Part shown: positions 1-5,368 of the stretch, one piece after another | How the letters are laid out: the number at the start of each line of letters is the position of its first letter | Position numbering within the stretch: position 1 is the first letter of the stretch | From: Pseudomonadota bacterium | GTDB taxonomy: Bacteria; Desulfobacterota; Desulfobacteria; Desulfobacterales; Desulfobacteraceae | Direction: 5' to 3' | Length of the DNA: 5,404 bases | NCBI GenBank assembly: GCA_018812385.1 | Contig: JAHJDU010000230.1 | Location: 1-5,404 of the forward strand | Program-made: the position numbers and the translations under genes | The notes under the pieces: model-generated | What the model saw: only the letters and a program-made list of their open reading frames with translations | Database searches by the model: none | What the model was told of the DNA's origin: nothing

Positions 1-1
1 A

Positions 2-76
2 CAGATCAATCCCAGAACCTTTGATGATTTTATAATAAAGATTGAGTCTGAGTTAAAAAAAAATAATAACGATTAG
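2..76 (+). CDS. C-terminal end of an unidentified gene, cut by the window edge
   Basis: One plus-strand frame stays open from the window edge for 24 codons and ends at TAG (74-76). It reads QINPRTFDDFIIKIESELKK followed by NNND. The mix of acidic, basic and hydrophobic residues looks like a real amphipathic C-terminal helix, and the other two plus frames stop inside the first 40 bases. A pattern of the type NPRTFDDFIIKIESEL is reminiscent of the last helix of a receiver domain, where a KPF-like motif is followed by an amphipathic helix. That is only a resemblance, and the family cannot be named from 24 residues. The gene would be convergent with the kinase, with 18 bp between the stops and no hairpin terminator visible in that gap. 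Confidence 0.4.
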   Translation, partial: QINPRTFDDFIIKIESELKKNNND

Positions 77-94
77 CCTATGCTTTTTAAAAAA

Positions 95-1567
95 TCAGTC
101 TGAAATTTTTGGCAGCCTTCCTCTGATCAGGCGTAATCTGAAAATCGAACCCTCCCCTTTTTTTGAGAGTACGCTGATATTACCGCCATGCTCCTGGATT
201 ATCTTTTGGGTCATTAAAAGGCCAAGGCCAGTACCTTCCAGCCCTTTGGTGGTAAAAAATTTACTGAACAGCCTTTGCCTGTGGTCTTTGTCAATACCAC
301 ATCCATTGTCTTTGACTTCGATATAAATGCTGCCTTCTTCCTCATACACTGTAACCCAGATTTTTTTGTCCCTGTCTTTGTCCACATCGACAAAGGCATC
401 AATGGCATTGCCCACAAGGTTTGTCACACATTCGTGTATTTTTTCATAATCAAGGGGAGCCAAAGCAAGCTGCTCATCAAGCTGCAGTTTAATCTTAATG
501 TTATTTTCTGAAATTTTAGCGGCAAAAGATTCAACCACTTCGGTTACAATATCTGCGGGATTACTCAAAATCGGTATTATGGCCCTGAACCTGGAATAAT
601 TTAAGAATGCTTTTGAGAACAGCCGGATACGATCAATATTTCTGGCCAGAGTTTCAATCCCCTTATGGACTCTTTTGATGTCTCCTTTTCCTATTCCGGA
701 TTTGAGAAAATACATTCCCCCATCCAGAGCATTGATCAGGTTCTTAATCCCGTGGGCCAGTCCTGCAATAGTCTGCCCCACAATGGCCATGCGCTCAGCT
801 TCGATTTTTTCTTTTTCAAGCTTTTTCACCTGACTGATGTCGTGAACTGAAAATGCCATGCCGATTATTTTTTTGCCATCCCGTAGTTTATTCCCGATTA
901 AACGACCATAAAACTTTTCTCCATCGCTCCGTTTGAGTTCTGCCTCAGGCAGATAGACATGGCCCATTCCCTCAGACACCTGGGCAAGAAAGCCTTTGGG
1001 AAGCATTGTACTGATATCCTCCTGGGAGACAATCTGGCCCTGCTCAATATTAAACAGGCTTCTGGCCGCTGAATTAAATACTTCCACCTTGCCCCTTTTG
1101 CTGATCCCTACGATGCCGTCCATTGATGTATTAATCAATGATTCAAGATAATTATGGGTGGCTTCCAGCCTATTTTGCAATTTTACGGTCCTGGAAATAT
1201 CCACAGCCATCTCCATGACCAGATCATATTTCTCATCTTCATTTTTCAATGGAATGGTAATGACGTGCATATTCAAGATTCTCCCATCGGTCAGTTTCCA
1301 GACATGTTGACCCGTATGCTGCATCCCATCTTCAAAAGTTTGCCTTGCTGTACATTCGATGCATTTTTCTTTTCTGCCTTTTAGTACTGAATAACAATAT
1401 TCCCCTTTAAGGTTTTCAAACATGTCTTCAGCCCGCTTATTGGCCCTGACAATTTTAAAATCCCTGTCAATAATCATGACATGACAAGGTACCTGATCAA
1501 ATAAAAGCTTATATTCTTCTTCCGTCTTTTTGAGCCTTGTTTTCAAATCTGTTGCAGGTTCTTTCAT
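95..1567 (-). CDS. Soluble PAS-PAS sensor histidine kinase
   Basis: A 490-residue cytoplasmic sensor kinase that should autophosphorylate on histidine and pass the phosphate to a response regulator. From the ATG chosen here, a short helical lead (about 1-20) precedes PAS domain 1 (about 20-125), PAS domain 2 (about 138-248), a dimerisation/H-box helix with probable phospho-His272 in GLAHGIKNLINAL, and a HATPase_c domain: N box with Asn387 in NLVGNAIDAF, G1 box DNGCGI at 420-425, F box around FFTTKG, and G2 box GTGLGL at 445-450. There is no membrane segment or signal peptide, so the input must be cytoplasmic. PAS 1 carries Cys58, Cys69 and Cys72 in a C-x10-C-x2-C arrangement. A longer reading from TTG at 1600 adds 11 residues. 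ATG at 1567 is preferred because AAGGAAA sits about seven bases upstream. It is divergent from the Rrf2-led cluster. Its ligand and partner are unknown; the response regulator at 4315-4842 is a candidate partner only. Confidence 0.93.
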   Translation of the reverse strand: MKEPATDLKTRLKKTEEEYKLLFDQVPCHVMIIDRDFKIVRANKRAEDMFENLKGEYCYSVLKGRKEKCIECTARQTFEDGMQHTGQHVWKLTDGRILNMHVITIPLKNEDEKYDLVMEMAVDISRTVKLQNRLEATHNYLESLINTSMDGIVGISKRGKVEVFNSAARSLFNIEQGQIVSQEDISTMLPKGFLAQVSEGMGHVYLPEAELKRSDGEKFYGRLIGNKLRDGKKIIGMAFSVHDISQVKKLEKEKIEAERMAIVGQTIAGLAHGIKNLINALDGGMYFLKSGIGKGDIKRVHKGIETLARNIDRIRLFSKAFLNYSRFRAIIPILSNPADIVTEVVESFAAKISENNIKIKLQLDEQLALAPLDYEKIHECVTNLVGNAIDAFVDVDKDRDKKIWVTVYEEEGSIYIEVKDNGCGIDKDHRQRLFSKFFTTKGLEGTGLGLLMTQKIIQEHGGNISVLSKKGEGSIFRLRLIRGRLPKISD

Positions 1568-1591
1568 ATCTATTTCCTTTTCCCACGGGCA

Positions 1592-1610
1592 TTGATTCAA
1601 ATTGAGTCAA
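1592..1610. promoter_or_regulatory. Tandem TTGANTCAA motif upstream of the kinase, possible operator
   Basis: Two copies of a 9-base palindrome, TTGATTCAA (1592-1600) and TTGAGTCAA (1602-1610), lie with a 10-bp repeat period, so they sit on the same face of the helix. The whole 19-bp block is itself nearly symmetric. It lies about 25-43 bases upstream of the kinase ATG at 1567, the usual place for a promoter-proximal operator or activator site. No clear -10/-35 pair was recognised for the kinase in this AT-rich stretch. The protein that would bind is unknown. Confidence 0.35.
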
Positions 1611-1704
1611 AAAAAATAATGCCTCAAAAACGATTTGATTTCAGTATGTTATCTTTTAATTTTTAAAATTGAATTATCTTTTTTAGTTTTTTTCATTTTC
1701 CCTC

Positions 1705-1733
1705 TTGACAATATATTCATATTTTTTTAATCT
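1705..1733 (+). promoter_or_regulatory. Predicted sigma70-type promoter of the Rrf2-led cluster
   Basis: A perfect -35 hexamer TTGACA (1705-1710) is followed after 17 bases by TAATCT (1728-1733), a weak -10 matching three of six consensus positions. Transcription would start near 1740, leaving a leader of about 60 bases before the Rrf2 gene. The -10 overlaps the left arm of the inverted repeat at 1729-1753, as expected for a repressor-controlled promoter. The -35 is convincing; the exact -10 is less sure in such AT-rich DNA. Confidence 0.5.
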
Positions 1734-1753
1734 ATACCAAATTGATATAGATT
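1729..1753. promoter_or_regulatory. Inverted repeat, probable Rrf2 operator
   Basis: A perfect 8-bp inverted repeat, AATCTATA (1729-1736) and TATAGATT (1746-1753), is separated by nine bases reading CCAAATTGA. The 25-bp span and dyad fit the size of sites bound by Rrf2-family dimers such as IscR, NsrR and CymR, and the inner CC after the left arm recalls IscR-type sites. It covers the predicted -10 and start-site region, 46 bp before the first Rrf2 codon, so autorepression is the simplest reading. There is no U-tract after it, so it is not a terminator. Which of the two Rrf2 proteins in the window binds is unknown. Confidence 0.5.
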
Positions 1754-1801
1754 ATATTAGTAGAGAATACAAACACTTTAATTATTTTACTTTTTACCAT
1801 G

Positions 1802-2248
1802 ATGAAACTTGCAACTCAAGTCAGATATGGAACCAGAATGTTACTTGACCTGGCCATGCACCAGAGCAAAGGGATGGTGCAGATGGGTGACATCGCATCC
1901 CGCCAGAACATCTCCATTAAATACCTTGAGCAGCTTATCATACCAATTAAAAATGCAAGATTTGTAACAAGTAAACGGGGTCCCAAAGGAGGACATAGAC
2001 TGGCCAAAAGCCCGGATCAAATAACCTTGGCCCAGATTATCCGTGTGTTTGAAAAAGAGCGCACCCCAAAAGAAACCCCAGATGATACATCAAATTATTC
2101 AGAACATCAGGATTCTCTTATACAAGAGGCGTGGGATGAAGCCATTGAAGCGTTTTACTCCCGATTGGAAAAAGTCACCCTTGCAGACCTGTCCATCGGG
2201 ACAACCAAAGAACTTTGGAAAGGTTCGGATTTACTGATTTTTACGTGA
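1802..2248 (+). CDS. Rrf2-family transcriptional regulator without cysteines
   Basis: A winged helix-turn-helix repressor or activator of the Rrf2 family. Two ATGs lie in tandem at 1799 and 1802. The second gives MKLATQVRYGTRMLL, which aligns with the start of the paralogue at 4931-5368, and is preferred; it gives 148 residues. Visible family marks are the N-terminal helix RYGTR, the recognition-helix motif ISIKYLEQL (about 38-46), the wing RGPKGGHRLAK (about 60-70), and a long dimerisation helix around QEAWDEAIEAFYSRLEKVTLADL. The segment that holds three Fe-S cysteine ligands in IscR-like members has none here, and the whole protein has no cysteine, so it cannot bind a cluster in the usual way. 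No good Shine-Dalgarno sequence precedes the start. It heads the cluster, 74 bp before the flavoprotein gene with no terminator between, and probably controls it through the operator at 1729-1753. Its signal is unknown. Confidence 0.92.
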   Translation: MKLATQVRYGTRMLLDLAMHQSKGMVQMGDIASRQNISIKYLEQLIIPIKNARFVTSKRGPKGGHRLAKSPDQITLAQIIRVFEKERTPKETPDDTSNYSEHQDSLIQEAWDEAIEAFYSRLEKVTLADLSIGTTKELWKGSDLLIFT

Positions 2249-2310
2249 TGTAAAATATAAAGGACTATTATTATTAATTTTTTAACTTTTTTACAATTTT
2301 AATTTTTTAA

Positions 2311-2319
2311 AAGGAGAGG
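2311..2319 (+). promoter_or_regulatory. Strong ribosome binding site of the flavoprotein gene
   Basis: AAGGAGAGG lies three bases upstream of ATG at 2323 and fixes this start. It is far stronger than anything in front of the Rrf2 gene, which suggests the enzyme is made in larger amounts than its regulator from one transcript. Confidence 0.75.
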
Positions 2320-2322
2320 TAA

Positions 2323-3570
2323 ATGAAAAAGATCGTAATACTTGGGTCTGGTGCCGGCGGAACCATGTGTGCTGCTAAACTGAAAAGACACTTGGGTCGG
2401 GACTGGGAAATCACAATTATTGATAATGATGAAATGCATCATTATCAACCAGGATGGCTGTTTATTCCATTTGGAATTTATACTGCAGATGACTGCCAGA
2501 AACCTAAACGTGATTTCATTCCCCCTGGTGTGAATTTTGTTCTGGATGAAGTTGTAGGCGTGAATCCTGACAAAAGAGTAGTTGAATGCGAGAAAGGCAA
2601 ATATGACTATGACTATCTGATCATTGCCACGGGCTGTCATCCTGCCCCCGAGGAAGTGGACGGGCTTGAAAACTGGAAACCAGATTCAAAATCCAATGAG
2701 CATACCTTTTTCACCCAGGAAAGTGCAGTGGCCTTGTATAAGAGAATGAAATACTTTGACAAAGGCAAGATGATCTTCAACATCGCTGAAATGCCCCATA
2801 AATGCCCGGTTGTTCCCATGGAATTCATCTTTATGGCAGACTGGTTCTTTGCTAAAAAAGGCTGCAGGGACAATATTGAAATCGAATTTGTTACTCCTAA
2901 CACTGGTATTTTTACAAAACCAATCGCAACTAAGGTTATGACTGCTACGGCTGAAGAAAAACAAATTCTGGTGACCCCGAACTTTGATCTTTCAACCGTG
3001 AATACCAAAGAAAAATATATTGAGTCGGCAAGAGGCGACAAGATAGATTATGATCTTTTTATCTCCACCATGCCGAACCTGGGTGCGGATTATATTGAAA
3101 ACTCAGGAATGGGAGATGGTATGGGGTATGTGCTGACAGACCATCATACACTCCAGGCGGAAAAGTATGAAAACATTTATGTTGTAGGTGATGCAACCAA
3201 TGTTCCAACCTCAAAGGCGGGTTCTGTTGCACATTATGAGGCAGAGATTATTGTTGAAAACCTGCTCCTTGAAATTGACGGTAAAGAACCCAAACCTTCT
3301 TTTGATGGTCATTCAACCTGTTTCATCGTTTCTGGTTATGACAAAGCATTCCTGTTTGACTTTAACTACAAAACAGAGCCGCTTCCAGGTAAATTCCCGT
3401 TCCCGGGCATCGGGCCCTTTGAGCTTGTAGGTGAAAGCAATATGAATTACTGGGGCAAGATGATGTTTAAATGGGTATACTGGAACCTTCTTTTGTCTGG
3501 ACAAGACATGCCGCTTGAGCCTCAGATGGCTATGGCTGGAAAACATTGGCCCAAAGTTGAAACAGAATAG
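2323..3570 (+). CDS. sqr: Sulfide:quinone oxidoreductase-like flavoprotein (type III-like)
   Basis: A 415-residue FAD-dependent oxidoreductase of the disulfide-reductase-like superfamily, most like the type III sulfide:quinone reductases of anaerobic bacteria, which oxidise sulfide to polysulfide/sulfur and reduce membrane quinone. The N-terminal Rossmann motif is GSGAGG (8-13), followed by the family segment HHYQPGWLFIPFG (39-51). ATGC with Cys105 ends the first dinucleotide-fold half. Cys161 in HKCPVVP and Cys333 in GHSTCFIVSG match the redox-active cysteine positions of the family. VVGDATNVP (287-295) is the second FAD-binding motif. There is no signal peptide or true transmembrane helix; the aromatic, amphipathic C-terminal stretch MNYWGKMMFKWVYWNLLL (374-391) is a likely monotopic membrane anchor near the quinone site. 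Other cysteines are 16, 58, 89 and 181. Some relatives are annotated as selenoproteins; this copy has no in-frame TGA. It is followed after 9 bp by DUF1641. The physiological substrate is inferred. Confidence 0.82.
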   Translation: MKKIVILGSGAGGTMCAAKLKRHLGRDWEITIIDNDEMHHYQPGWLFIPFGIYTADDCQKPKRDFIPPGVNFVLDEVVGVNPDKRVVECEKGKYDYDYLIIATGCHPAPEEVDGLENWKPDSKSNEHTFFTQESAVALYKRMKYFDKGKMIFNIAEMPHKCPVVPMEFIFMADWFFAKKGCRDNIEIEFVTPNTGIFTKPIATKVMTATAEEKQILVTPNFDLSTVNTKEKYIESARGDKIDYDLFISTMPNLGADYIENSGMGDGMGYVLTDHHTLQAEKYENIYVVGDATNVPTSKAGSVAHYEAEIIVENLLLEIDGKEPKPSFDGHSTCFIVSGYDKAFLFDFNYKTEPLPGKFPFPGIGPFELVGESNMNYWGKMMFKWVYWNLLLSGQDMPLEPQMAMAGKHWPKVETE

Positions 3571-3577
3571 GAGGGTG
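3569..3577 (+). promoter_or_regulatory. Ribosome binding site of the DUF1641 gene, overlapping the upstream stop
   Basis: AGGAGGGTG overlaps the TAG stop (3568-3570) of the flavoprotein gene and lies two bases before ATG at 3580. This tight junction supports translational coupling and near-equal synthesis of the two proteins. Confidence 0.75.
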
Positions 3578-3579
3578 AC

Positions 3580-4239
3580 ATGACAAATGAAGAGTTGATA
3601 CTCGAAAAGCTTGAGCGTCTTGAAACCCAGATACAGCCTTTGATTAAGACCAGCGAAAAATTTGCGGAGCTGAAAAACGATCTGATTCCCATTGGCAACC
3701 ATGCCACCGCTCTCTTAATCAAAGAACTGACTGAGGTGGAAGCCGGTTTCCAGCTTGAAAATTTTTTGTCCTTGACCAAAGAGGCCATGAGAAACACTGA
3801 AAACTTTATATTTGCCTTAAAGCAGATGGCCAGTATTATTGAGTTTGTAAAAGACCTTGAGCCCCTTCTTAAGTCGGCTGTTCCCCAGATTATTCATTAT
3901 TTGGATGAACTTGAGCAAAAAGGCGTATTCAGGATTATAAAGGCTACTATTGATCTGCGTACAAAGATTGCTGCCACCTATACTGGTGAAGATATTGAAG
4001 TCATGGGTGACGGTCTTGTTGCGGTTCTGGGCCTGGCAAAGAGTCTTTCAGATCCCAAGGCAATTGCCCTCTTAGAAAAACTGTCCCAGATACCGTCCAA
4101 CGTTGAACTTGAAAATGCAAAGAGTATTGGTATTTTCGGACTTGCATCTGCCGGATTTAACCCTGAAATCAGCAAAGGGCTTGGGGTTCTCATGGAACTG
4201 ACAAAAGCCATGGGAAAAATCGGTCCGGACAATGATTAA
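3580..4239 (+). CDS. DUF1641-domain protein, partner of the flavoprotein
   Basis: A 219-residue soluble, mostly helical protein. The C-terminal part, SIGIFGLASAGFNPEISKGLGVLMELTKAMGKI (about 182-214 by position), fits the DUF1641 signature: a G-hydrophobic-G turn, a short loop where relatives carry a D/N-P step, then GLG-x-LMELTKAMG. The N-terminal 35 residues (leucine and glutamate rich, LEKLERLETQIQPLI) look like a short coiled coil. There is no cysteine, signal peptide or transmembrane helix, so it is unlikely to carry a redox cofactor through thiols. DUF1641 genes are known neighbours of sulfide:quinone reductases and of some formate dehydrogenases; the biochemical role is not established. 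A structural, membrane-docking or assembly role for the flavoprotein is inference. The start is fixed by the AGGAGGGTG site and the junction described above. Confidence 0.85.
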   Translation: MTNEELILEKLERLETQIQPLIKTSEKFAELKNDLIPIGNHATALLIKELTEVEAGFQLENFLSLTKEAMRNTENFIFALKQMASIIEFVKDLEPLLKSAVPQIIHYLDELEQKGVFRIIKATIDLRTKIAATYTGEDIEVMGDGLVAVLGLAKSLSDPKAIALLEKLSQIPSNVELENAKSIGIFGLASAGFNPEISKGLGVLMELTKAMGKIGPDND

Positions 4240-4245
4240 TAAAAT

Positions 4246-4271
4246 TGGGATTAAAACCAATGGGATTAAAA
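4246..4271 (+). repeat. Direct repeat TGGGATTAAAA x2 between DUF1641 and the response regulator
   Basis: The 11-mer TGGGATTAAAA occurs at 4246-4256 and again at 4261-4271 with a 15-bp period, just after the DUF1641 stop. The 75-bp gap that holds it has no hairpin terminator. It may be a small duplication or a pair of protein sites; nothing else supports a function. Confidence 0.6.
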
Positions 4272-4314
4272 AGCAGAGGAAATGAGCAACCATTAAATAG
4301 AAGAGGAAGAATCT

Positions 4315-4842
4315 ATGGAAAAAGCTTCTGAAAAAAAAATACTTGTAGTGGATGATGAGCCTGATGTGAGAAATTTTCTGGCCACTTGTATTCAGGACGC
4401 AGGCTTCATGGTGGATTCTGCTGTTGACGGGCAGGATGCCCTTGAAAAGATTGAAAAGGAAATACCAGACCTGATGACCCTTGATATGGTCATGCCGAGA
4501 AAATCCGGGATTGAACTTATTCGGACATTAAGAAAGAATGAAAAATGGTCGAAACTGCCTATCATCGTTATTACAGCCCATGCCCAAAATGAATTTGCAA
4601 GTGAAGATATAAAAAGCTTCAATGCCTTCACATCCGGGCTTAAACCAAGACGAACAATAGAAAAACCAGTTACTCCACAAGTTCTGGTAAATACCATTTG
4701 TCAGATACTTAACGTTGAACCTGAAAACGATGTTACCATAGCTGAAGGACTCTCCTCTGACCGGGAAAACCTTGTCAAGATGATACAGAACAGCGATTCA
4801 AAAATACTTCAGCAGATTAAAAACCTTCTTGGGGCTGATTAA
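4315..4842 (+). CDS. Single-domain response regulator with an enlarged receiver domain
   Basis: A 175-residue CheY-like receiver protein with no DNA-binding or enzymatic output domain. All phosphorylation residues are present: acidic pair Asp13-Asp14 in VVDDEP, phospho-acceptor Asp57 in TLDMVMP, Thr87 in VITAHA, and Lys117 in IEKPVTP. The Thr-to-Lys distance is 30 residues, about eight more than in CheY, because of an added stretch FASEDIKSFNAFTSGLKPRR before beta-5 and the alpha-4/5 face. After the receiver, a tail of about 35 residues (from about 140) forms a probable amphipathic helix, ENLVKMIQNSDSKILQQIKN, possibly for partner binding. AGAGGAAG five bases before the ATG supports the start. 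It is 75 bp after DUF1641 on the same strand and may be read from the same transcript. The PAS histidine kinase in the window is a plausible phosphate donor, but this is not shown by the sequence. Confidence 0.92.
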   Translation: MEKASEKKILVVDDEPDVRNFLATCIQDAGFMVDSAVDGQDALEKIEKEIPDLMTLDMVMPRKSGIELIRTLRKNEKWSKLPIIVITAHAQNEFASEDIKSFNAFTSGLKPRRTIEKPVTPQVLVNTICQILNVEPENDVTIAEGLSSDRENLVKMIQNSDSKILQQIKNLLGAD

Positions 4843-4863
4843 ATTTGCCTGATGAACCTTGAT

Positions 4864-4896
4864 GCATACAGCTGACAATGGTTGTCAGCTGTATGC
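4864..4896. terminator. Strong hairpin, probable terminator between convergent genes
   Basis: A perfect 15-bp stem, GCATACAGCTGACAA (4864-4878) and TTGTCAGCTGTATGC (4882-4896), closes a 3-base loop TGG. It lies 22 bases after the response regulator stop and 35 bases after the end of the convergent Rrf2 gene. Downstream on the plus strand is a pyrimidine-rich but broken T-run (GTTCCTCTTATTTCTT), so termination of the plus-strand cluster is the main reading; it may also work in the other direction. Confidence 0.75.
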
Positions 4897-4930
4897 GTTC
4901 CTCTTATTTCTTGCACAGGTGTTTACAGGT

Positions 4931-5368
4931 TTACAGGGACGCGCAGGCAGCCGGGTTATTTTTGCCATTGCTGTGTATCAAATCAGCAATACTGATACCG
5001 TCAAGCTTTTCATATAGTACTGATGTGGCATCATGCCATGCATTACGAACAAGGCAGTCTGCAGACATTTCACACTTTTCAGGAAAACTGATGCATTCCA
5101 CCAGGTCTGTCTGACCTTCAAAAAGCCGGACAATCTGGCCAAGGAATATTTCGTCAGGATCTTTTGCCAGCAAATGCCCACCTTTCGGACCCCTCACGCT
5201 TTTTACAATACCAGCTTGCTTTAAAGTGTGCAAAAGCTGTTCAAGGTATTTTACCGATATTTTTTGATTTAAAGATATTTTACTGACCTGAATAGCACCC
5301 TGATTTACCTGCAATGCAAGTTCAATCAAGATCCTTGTTCCATAGCGTGTTTTTGTTGAAAGTTTCAT
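4931..5368 (-). CDS. Rrf2-family regulator with three Fe-S-type cysteines
   Basis: A 145-residue winged helix-turn-helix regulator, close paralogue of the one at 1802-2248. It shares RYGTR, ISVKYLEQL (38-46), the wing RGPKGGHLLAK (59-69), and the dimerisation-helix motif AW-x2-A-x4-Y-x2-L-x4-ADL. Cys92, Cys99 and Cys105 lie in ECISFPEKCEMSADC, almost exactly the IscR spacing (92, 98, 104), so an Fe-S cluster sensing iron-sulfur status, oxygen or nitric oxide is likely from family knowledge. A fourth cysteine, Cys142, is in the variable C-terminal tail. Start ATG (5366-5368) has AAGGAA on the coding strand (5373-5378) seven bases upstream. The promoter lies mostly outside the window, so its own operator cannot be judged. 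It is convergent with the response regulator across the hairpin. It does not look like IscR itself, as no isc or suf genes are present here. Confidence 0.93.
   Translation of the reverse strand: MKLSTKTRYGTRILIELALQVNQGAIQVSKISLNQKISVKYLEQLLHTLKQAGIVKSVRGPKGGHLLAKDPDEIFLGQIVRLFEGQTDLVECISFPEKCEMSADCLVRNAWHDATSVLYEKLDGISIADLIHSNGKNNPAACASL

Noticed and set aside
275..511. Plus-strand open frame inside the kinase gene
   Set aside because: It is antisense to the HATPase domain, its Phe/Val/Ile-rich translation is typical of a shadow frame, and no start signal was seen.
1568..1600. Upstream extension of the kinase by 11 residues from a TTG codon
   Set aside because: The TTG lies within the TTGANTCAA pair and no Shine-Dalgarno sequence was picked out for it, while ATG at 1567 has AAGGAAA at good spacing.
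1601..1700. Possible small RNA or clear promoter for the kinase in the AT-rich intergenic DNA
   Set aside because: Only weak hexamer matches (for example TTCAAT with TAACAT on the minus strand) and no stable hairpin with a T-run; base composition alone explains them.
2249..2322. Terminator or riboswitch between the Rrf2 and flavoprotein genes
   Set aside because: The gap is nearly all A and T with no GC-containing stem; no riboswitch core can be recognised in 74 bases.
2637..3041. Long minus-strand open frame inside the flavoprotein gene
   Set aside because: It lies entirely antisense to a strongly conserved coding region, has no Shine-Dalgarno sequence or promoter, and its translation resembles no family.
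4282..4296. Four-codon ORF (MSNH) before the response regulator, possible leader peptide
   Set aside because: The AGAGGA before it is only one base from the ATG, too close for initiation, and there is no attenuator hairpin.
4921..4937. Short tandem GTTTACAGG repeat at the end of the minus-strand Rrf2 gene
   Set aside because: Two imperfectly separated copies with an 8-bp period; too short to mean more than a small slippage event in a variable C-terminal tail.
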